A DNA stretch of 64,000 nucleotides from Undaria pinnatifida (taxonomy: Eukaryota; Sar; Phaeophyceae; Laminariales; Alariaceae): positions 5,330,628 through 5,394,627 of the forward strand of contig JABAKD010000013.1 of NCBI GenBank assembly GCA_012845835.1, given 5' to 3'. A model generated the notes under the pieces. The model worked only from the letters and a program-made list of their open reading frames with translations, did not search any database and was not told where the DNA came from. The position numbers and the translations under genes were made by a program. Shown one piece after another: positions 57,857-64,000 of this stretch; position 1 is the stretch's first letter; each line of letters starts with the position of its first letter.

Positions 57857-58638
57857 CGAGGAACTTGCCAAATCGAATTTCGATTTTTTTTTTTTAGTCG
57901 AAAAATTCACGAAAAATTGAACTTTGGTTCTTATCAAGGAACGGCGCAGTGCGTTCTAGGAAATAAAAAAAATCAAAAAACGCAAAAGGGTCAACGAACA
58001 CCCGTGGGCAACGACCGAGGCGAGCGATGGCTCGCGTCCTCCCCGGAGCGCCGCGGCTAGCCGCAAATTCTTTTGGCCAGCAGCGGCTTGGAGGCTATGG
58101 CTCTAGGTGTCTCTGGGATGGGCTGGCGCCACCCCGCCGCCCGACACGGGCAGCAGCGACGGGGATATAGCGGTCGAACTTCTGAGCGAAGTCATCATGT
58201 GGTAGTTGGTCGTGTAACTTTCGAGGTGCAGGGCGACGAAAAACTGGGTTTGCGGCGGTCTCGGTTGTTTTCGAAGCGTCGCAGGCGGTCTAGGCTGTGC
58301 TAAGGACCTTCGGAGGCCGCGCTGCGGCTGCTCCTGTGGTCCTACCTCTCGCAATGTTGGCTTCTCGCCTCTCAATCAGCCGACGACATGGCACCAATTC
58401 GCGTGGCCGGCTTCGGTTACACAGAACAAGCCATGTCTAGGTGGACAAACTCCCTAAATTCAATTTCGATTTTCGACAAAATTCGACCGAGAAAGTCTTT
58501 TTTTACTTCTTTGTTGAATTTGATTTTTCGTAATAATTCTGAGAACGCCTGCTTGGTGATTCATTTCTTGACCAATCAGATGCAAATTAAATTAAATTCT
58601 ATAAAAAAAAATCGAAATTCGATTTTGCAAGTTCCTCG
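57857..58638. mobile_element. Family E TIR element, unit 1
   Basis: 782 bp. The left end CGAGGAACTTGCCAAATCGAA.. is mirrored at the right by ..TTGCAAGTTCCTCG, with TCGAATTTCGATTTTTT arms of about 40 bp. TTAA precedes it (57853-57856) and TTAG follows (58639). Paired 84-codon (+) and 90-codon (-) frames recur in unit 2 but show no domain. Confidence 0.85.
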
Positions 58639-58654
58639 TTAGGGCCCGAATTAA

Positions 58655-59439
58655 CGAGGAACTTGCAAAATCGAATTTCGATTTTTTTTTTTAATTTCAT
58701 GAAAAATACACGAAAAATTCAACTTTGGTTCTTATCAAGGAACGGCGCAGTGCGTTCTAGGAAATAAAAAAATTCTAAAAACGCAAAAGGGTCAACGAAC
58801 ACCCGTGGGCAACGGCCGAGGCGAGCGATGGCTCGCGTCCTCCCAGGAGCGCCGCGGCTAGCCGCAGATTCTTTTGGCCGGCAGCGGCTTGGAGGCTATG
58901 GCTCTAGGTGTCTCTTGGATGGGCTGGCGCCACCCCGCCGCCCGACACGGGCAGCAGCGACGGGGATATAGCTGTCGAACTTCTGAGCGAAGTCATCATG
59001 TGGTGGTTGGTCGTGTAACTTTCGAGGTGCAGGGGGACGAAAAACTGGGTTTGCGGCGGTCTCGGTTGTTTTCGAAGCGTCGCAGGCGGTCTAGGCTGTG
59101 CTAAGGACCTTCGGAGGCCGCGCTGCGGCTGCTCCGGTGGTCCTACCTCTCGCAATGTTGGCTGCTCGCCTCTCAATCAGCCGACGACATGGCACCAATT
59201 CGCGTGGCCGGCTTCGGTTACACAGAACAAGCCATGTCTAGGTGGACAAACTCCCTAAATTCAATTTCGATTTTCGACAAAATTCGACCGAGAAAGTCTT
59301 TTTTTACTTCTTTGTTGAATTTGATTTTTCGTAATAATTCTGAGAATGCCTGCTTGGTGATTCATTTCTTGACCAATCAGATGCAAATTAAATTAAATTC
59401 TATAAAAAAAAATCGAAATTCGATTTCGCAAGTTCCTCG
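58655..59439. mobile_element. Family E TIR element, unit 2
   Basis: 785 bp, about 98% identical to unit 1 by eye (roughly a dozen substitutions). Flanked by TTAA on both sides (58651-58654 and 59440-59443). The 16-bp linker from unit 1 is TTAGGGCCCGAATTAA. GGGCCC also lies before unit 1 and after unit 2. Confidence 0.88.
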
Positions 59440-59574
59440 TTAATACGGGCCCTTAATAAAACGGGCCCATACAACACAAAATTCACAAATAAATATGGAT
59501 TTTTTTTTTTAGGAGCATATTAGGAAAATTAGGACCCAAAAAGGTCTCCGATAAGAACGGCCCTAAAATATGAA

Positions 59575-60030
59575 ATAAATCGGGAGTCAGCCTACGATGT
59601 GCCAGGTCCATACTCTGGTGCATATATATATATGTCTCACAACTCGCGCCTGGAAAAGCCGACTGCGCCGCTTTCGCCACCCCATTGGTACCCGGCACCA
59701 GTTATACAGTTTGTCCGCAGTTGGGGCATCCGGTGATCTAGAAAGCAGCCACAACACGAAACTCTGACTCGTGGAACTCTGTCGTAACAATAAGCACGCA
59801 GTGAGTATGCAGGTAGGTATGCCCAGAGCTCGGCGGTGTTTTTCTCGTATATCATTGTGTTCGTTGGCGGGATATTGTTGTTGTTGTTGTTGTTCTCACA
59901 TTAACTCGCACAATCAAGTCCGTGGTCAGACCTACGAGGACAGGCTCGAGTCACTCTGGAGCTGAGGAATACCCCAGGGAAAAACGCAAACAACCCAAGG
60001 TACTGGTACACGCAAGTATCGCAGCTGAGG
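59575..60030 (-). mobile_element. S5 repeat pieces
   Basis: 59580-59655 matches the S5 distal part (GGGAGTCAGCC, GTGCCAGGTCCATACT). 59875-60030 matches its 3' part with (GTT)n, AAGTCCGTGGTCAGA and TCTGGAGCTGAGGAATACCC. About 220 bp of other DNA lies between. Confidence 0.65.
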
Positions 60031-60039
60031 GATTGCGCG

Positions 60040-61060
60040 GGTCCCGTGGTTGTGCATTGTCGGATGTCACGGGATCTCATGACAGCATCCTGCGGCACCT
60101 CGCCGGACCGCCGGAGTACCGATGGGACCCAGCGGGAATCTCACGGGATCCCACAATAGATACCAGGTGAATCTGCGGAATCCCACAGACAGGCCACATG
60201 AGGCATGGTGTCCCCCGCGTCATCACACACGTGGAATTCCGCGCGATCTTGCCCCTCGATGGAAGTTCCCGCGGACCCTCTAGCGGGAATTCCCACGACA
60301 AATCCCACAATAGACCCCACCGCGCGCAGTTCCGCGGGAGGGAGTTCCCATAGGATCCCACGATATATATCCGCTGGGATCCGTTTTGAGAATCTACGGC
60401 GCTCATCTAAGTTCGTGCTGTGCATCCTTACCATCACATACATTCAACCCGTGAAGGCTGCGCACAGGTCACCGCGTCACGCGTTGTCCCACGAGCGCTG
60501 AGAACGCGTTTTCCCACACGCAGGAGTTCCCGCGAGTTTTTCGACGACATCCCACGCACGAGATCCCGACACACAAGCCGGCCCCCGCTCGAGTTCCCCC
60601 CGCGACTTCCCGCCAGTTCCCGACAAGTTCTCAAGATCCCCCTCAAGATCCCATAATAAGTTGGCTTTTTCCCCCACGTCGTCTAAAACCGTAGCCCATA
60701 TCCCCAACCATAACCACACCGGGTCACGGTTGGGTATCCCATTGTTGTCCGCCCTCGGATCCTAAGGGTTCCCGTGTGAACGATTCCTGGCGGGAACTTG
60801 CGAGTGAATTCCCATAATATAGGGGTGGAGTCCCGCGACATGTGTATCGTGCGAAAGTCCCATGTATGTGTGGGATCCCAAGGCATCCCGCGTCATCGTC
60901 GGGATCGCGATATATATAGACTATCCTAGTTCTGGGAGATGTCGAGTGAGTGGGGAGCCGCGGCTTCCCACACGTGGTGGGATCCCACGAAAATCTTGCG
61001 AATTCCCGAGGTGTATGTCGAGGGACATTGTTAGCCCCAAGGGACTCCCAAACCGGAACC
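60040..61060. repeat. GGGATCCCA/TTCCCGCG motif-saturated block
   Basis: Nearly every 15-25 bp over 1 kb carries CGGGATCCCAC, TTCCCGCG, ATCCCACGA or GGGACTCCC variants on either strand. No terminal repeats were found and no frame is credible. Confidence 0.7.
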
Positions 61061-62056
61061 CTCCCCCAAAAGCCTCTTTCTTGCGATCGATCGTAGTGTA
61101 AATCAGCGCTAAAGCGTAGGGGATGCGCTATTTTGTCGTACATATCGTATAGTCTATACCTCACACTTTTCTCTCTCTGGCGTAATGCTAGATAGAGCCT
61201 TCAGGGGCGAGCGTATGGCAAACTTTGCATCTCCGAGATTAAAACTAGAGGTTAGGGGCTAGACTCTATATTATATGAGATATATATGCGTGTACTAGAT
61301 AAGCTTTATTCAGTAGTAGGGCCTTCCCTAGGAAAAGCGCTGGTGGGGCGGGTGGTGGGCATTTGCATCAACATGCCACTACACTATGGTATGTAGGCTA
61401 TACAGTTATTGTGTAACTGTTACTACATCAATCAAGGAAAAAAACGAGCATATTGAAACACGGTAATTTTTTGGCATTTCAATCGGTCATAATGGTTACG
61501 TACGAATTGCGCAAACCAGACGACCGTGTATGGGATGCTAGTATTATGGCATGGTGTGCAGCATACCACACGTATTATTCGTAGTGTACTTTCACTATAT
61601 ACGGAAATCATTTACCATTGTTGTTGTTATTATCATTAATAACATTAACCTAAATTTAAATGGAACACCAACCACGCGTGTTTTTCTTCCCATCCATCTC
61701 ATAGTTTTTTATCTTTGAAATATCGGGCATCTGAAGTTAGCATGCAGGTAGAATATCTTGCTCCCATCCCCCTCCGTCCCCGCCCCCCCCCTCTCCCCCT
61801 AACAGCCGCTCCACCCCCCCCTCCCCAAGCCCCCGCCCCCCCCCCTCCCCAACCCCCCCCCCCCCCCCCCCCCTTCCCCCCTCCGTCCCCTTCCGCCCCA
61901 CGAAAAAATAATAATCCGCCAGAGTTAATAATCAATACTACCAACCCGACAGATGATGCCATCTCTTTACCTTTCCCGCCATGCACGCAGTAGCTCCTCC
62001 ATTTCATGTACAATAAATTCTTCAAGTGCCACCTAACCCCTTCCGTGATAAAAAAA
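61061..62056. other. No gene recognised; C-rich tract
   Basis: 61770-61900 is a C-rich tract (CCCCCT and long C-runs). The rest is AT-rich unique-looking DNA. Confidence 0.55.
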
Positions 62057-62200
62057 GGCCCAAGTTTGGGTAGGCAAGTGGTTAACCTTTTGCAAGTGGC
62101 CAAACGGACTACTGCCTCACCAATACCTTAACAAATGGCGCGTCGTCGGCAGGATCGTGGTTGTTTGGGGGTCGTAGGTTCGTATCCCTACCAATCCAGA
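62057..62200 (+). mobile_element. S2 SINE head, plus strand
   Basis: GTTTGGGTAGGCAAGTGGTT, TTGCAAGTGGCCAAACGGAC (A box), GGCGCGTCGTCGGCAGGATC and GTAGGTTCGTATCCCTACCA (T-arm with compensating stem pairs). The tail is cut where opposite-strand copies begin. Confidence 0.7.
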
Positions 62201-62227
62201 TCACGAATAAAATGTTACGATTTTTTC

Positions 62228-62930
62228 TCCATTTTGTCAAGGAAATAGTAGTGGGTATTTTTAGTCCGTTTCACCACATACATGCAAAAAGGTTAACCAA
62301 TTATTGCTTACCGAATCTAACCCTTTTATCGCACCCCCCCCCCCCCCTGAAACGGCGGGATAGCGCAGGTCGGCCGGATACACGGGCGGACGCGTGTGCC
62401 AATCTTCATGTGCGTTGTTTTTTTCCTCGGAGGGGCACCGGGGGAAGAGTATTTTTCAAGTTCGACATGGATGGGGAAAGTCGTAAAATTTTATCATTGG
62501 TGAATGGTGGGATTTGAACCCACGACCAAAAAACCCATGGTCTGTCGACGACGCCATTTGGTAAGGGAATCAGAGGGTATTTAGTCCGTTTGACCGCTTG
62601 CGACAGGTCATCTCCTTGCCCACCCAAACTGAGCCTTATAACACTCCCCCCCCCTGAAGCTCGGGATGGCAGGTCGGCCGCATATACGGGCGGACGTGTC
62701 AATGTCCAAGCGGTTTCATTTCCTGGGTATACCGGAGAGTATCTTTCAAGTTCGACATGAGAAAAATCGCAAATGTTTATTATTGGTGGATGGTGGGATT
62801 CGAAACCACGCCCAAAAACCCATGGTCTGTCGACGACGCCATTTTATCAAGGAATTAGTGGGGTATTAATCCGTTTGACCACTTGAAAAGGTTAACCAAT
62901 TGCTTACCCAAACTAAGCCTTTATTTATTT
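62228..62930 (-). mobile_element. S2 SINE head-to-tail array, about 2.3 units
   Basis: On the minus strand two full units of about 290 bp read A box (GTGGTCAAACGGA or GCGGTCAAACGGAC), GGCGTCGTCGACAGACCATG, T-arm (GTGGTTTCGAATCCCACC or GTGGGTTCAAATCCCACC), GACACGTCCGCCCGTATATG and a G-run. Part of a third follows (62228-62330). Confidence 0.8.
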
Positions 62931-62954
62931 ATTTTTTTCGCACACTTACTCTAC

Positions 62955-63237
62955 TTTCCAGCTTCTGGACGACAAGCCGTGGTCACAGGTGTTGTCCTTT
63001 CTCCCCCCCCGGTTCTTGCCTTCAATTTTTTATCGCGCATAGGGTTCAGCAATCCCATTGCTCGTCCATTTTTTATCGAGCGTTGCTGACCCACGCTCTC
63101 GCGCTTTCCGCAAGTCAATTTGTGCACTAAAAAAAGTCCCTGACGAATTTAAACGAGTATGCACTCGGGGGGACTCGAACTCACGAAACCGACCTTTACC
63201 AGGCTCGAGGATGACCTGATACTCCATCGGGGCGACA
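62955..63237 (-). mobile_element. S1 tRNA-derived SINE
   Basis: Minus strand: GTCGCCCCGATGGAGTATCA (A box), GTGAGTTCGAGTCCCCCC (B box), TTGACTTGCGGAAAGCGCG, CTGAACCCTATGCGCGATAA. Full-length partner of 39828-40108. Confidence 0.85.
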
Positions 63238-63416
63238 AGCCTTTATAGCACCTCGCCGCTGCCCCTACCATCGCCAACTAATAGCATCACGCACGTGCAG
63301 TGAGCTCGTTTTCCTTTTTGCGACCTGTCCCCCCTTTAACCCCCCTCCCCCTCTCGGCGGCCATACCACTAATAGTATACTACTACAGGATATACATAAT
63401 AACCCGTGTTGCACTC

Positions 63417-63655
63417 CACAGCCGTCAGATGTTGTCCCCCTCAAAAAACTTTTTTTTTTGTAGTTGCCGTGTGCACAGATGGATTAACGCCACCCTGTTG
63501 ACCCTCTGGTACAAGCTACACTGTAGTTCCGAGGGGAGTCGCCGACCAATATCCTCAATGTGGACACACACCCAGTAATGCGCGCGGTCGGAGTTTCGCA
63601 CTCAGCTTGCAAAGACGAGTTTCGACGAAATCTTCGACCTCACAGCCTGGAGTGT
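63417..63655 (+). mobile_element. Family D element
   Basis: CCACAGCCGTCAGATGTTGT, CACCCTGTTGACCCT, GGGGAGTCGCCGACC, GCGCGGTCGGAGT, GCTTGCAAAGACGAGTTTCG and CTCACAGCCTGGAGTGTAT in family D order. Confidence 0.75.
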
Positions 63656-64000
63656 ATGTGTGTGTGTTTTTTTTAGTGTCGTGCAATCTGGGTCTCAAGG
63701 CACGCGAGAGAGGGCCCCGACTGCTAAGTAACTGTGGGTAGTATCACGAGAGGAGGCATCCCAAACAAACTACACGCCTCGCACAGGTCACGGTATGTAT
63801 GCTGAAGTAGGTCATCTACAATAAAAATAGATCCCACATAATCTGCGGTTATAACGATGATATGTTCGGCAAAATATGCACACATATATATGTATATATG
63901 TTCGTAGAGAGTACAGATTATCCAACCCTGAAAACGTGTGCTGAGCACTGTAGATCGTGCAGGTCACACGGCTACACCGCCGGGCAACATAAGCCACAAC
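63656..64000. other. No gene seen
   Basis: Short AT-rich sequence with a TATATATGTATATATG stretch near 63885; nothing coding is recognised. Confidence 0.5.

Noticed and set aside
57853-59443. Conserved 84- and 90-codon frames in both family E units as genes
   Set aside because: Conservation follows from the 98% identity of the whole units; several differences change amino acids and no domain is visible.

Overview
The window looks like nuclear DNA of a brown alga (Phaeophyceae, Ectocarpus-like). The firm genes are three copies of mannuronan C5-epimerase, the enzyme that converts mannuronate to guluronate inside alginate. Each is split by spliceosomal introns with GT..AG borders, and exon borders and phases match between copies. 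The rest is gene-poor and crowded with short non-autonomous transposons, tRNA-derived retroposons and microsatellites. I see no rRNA, CRISPR array, bacterial operon or intact virus.

Layout. Gene 1 (+, 957-6105) lacks its first, signal-peptide exon, which lies left of the window, and ends in an unusual Asp/Asn/Ser-rich tail. From 6.1 to 29 kb there is nested repeat DNA: motif-saturated elements, a 600-bp (CTA)n array, TIR elements, retroposons, and one possible galactose-oxidase-like exon near 24.7 kb. Gene 2 (+, 29602-40781) is complete, with seven exons and six long introns full of inserted elements. From 41 to 49 kb there is more repeat DNA. Gene 3 (-, 49160-52286) is complete, with six exons and short introns, and faces gene 2 tail to tail. 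From 52 to 64 kb lie (AAC)n-tailed repeats, a tandem pair of 785-bp TTAA-flanked TIR elements, a 1-kb motif-saturated block and a SINE cluster.

Repeat labels used here are mine. TIR families: A (CTACGGTAGCCCC), B (GACGCGTGCTACGATAGAGG), C (AGTGGTCCCTCTATAGTGCC), D (CAGCTGT..AGAT..TTTTGTC), E (TTAA + CGAGGAACTTGC), F (TACCGTAAACTACACAA), G (GGGTAGTCCTCGG). Retroposons: S1, S2 and S3 (tRNA-derived), S4 (about 190 bp, C-rich tail), S5 ((AAC)n tail), and L (LINE-like 3' ends with a hairpin and A-tail).

How it fits together. The epimerases are secreted enzymes of one pathway, alginate remodelling in the wall. The cluster records gene duplication followed by divergence in intron content (gene 2 swollen and with one extra intron; gene 3 compact) and in C-terminus (gene 1 only). 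Mobile elements account for much of that structural divergence.
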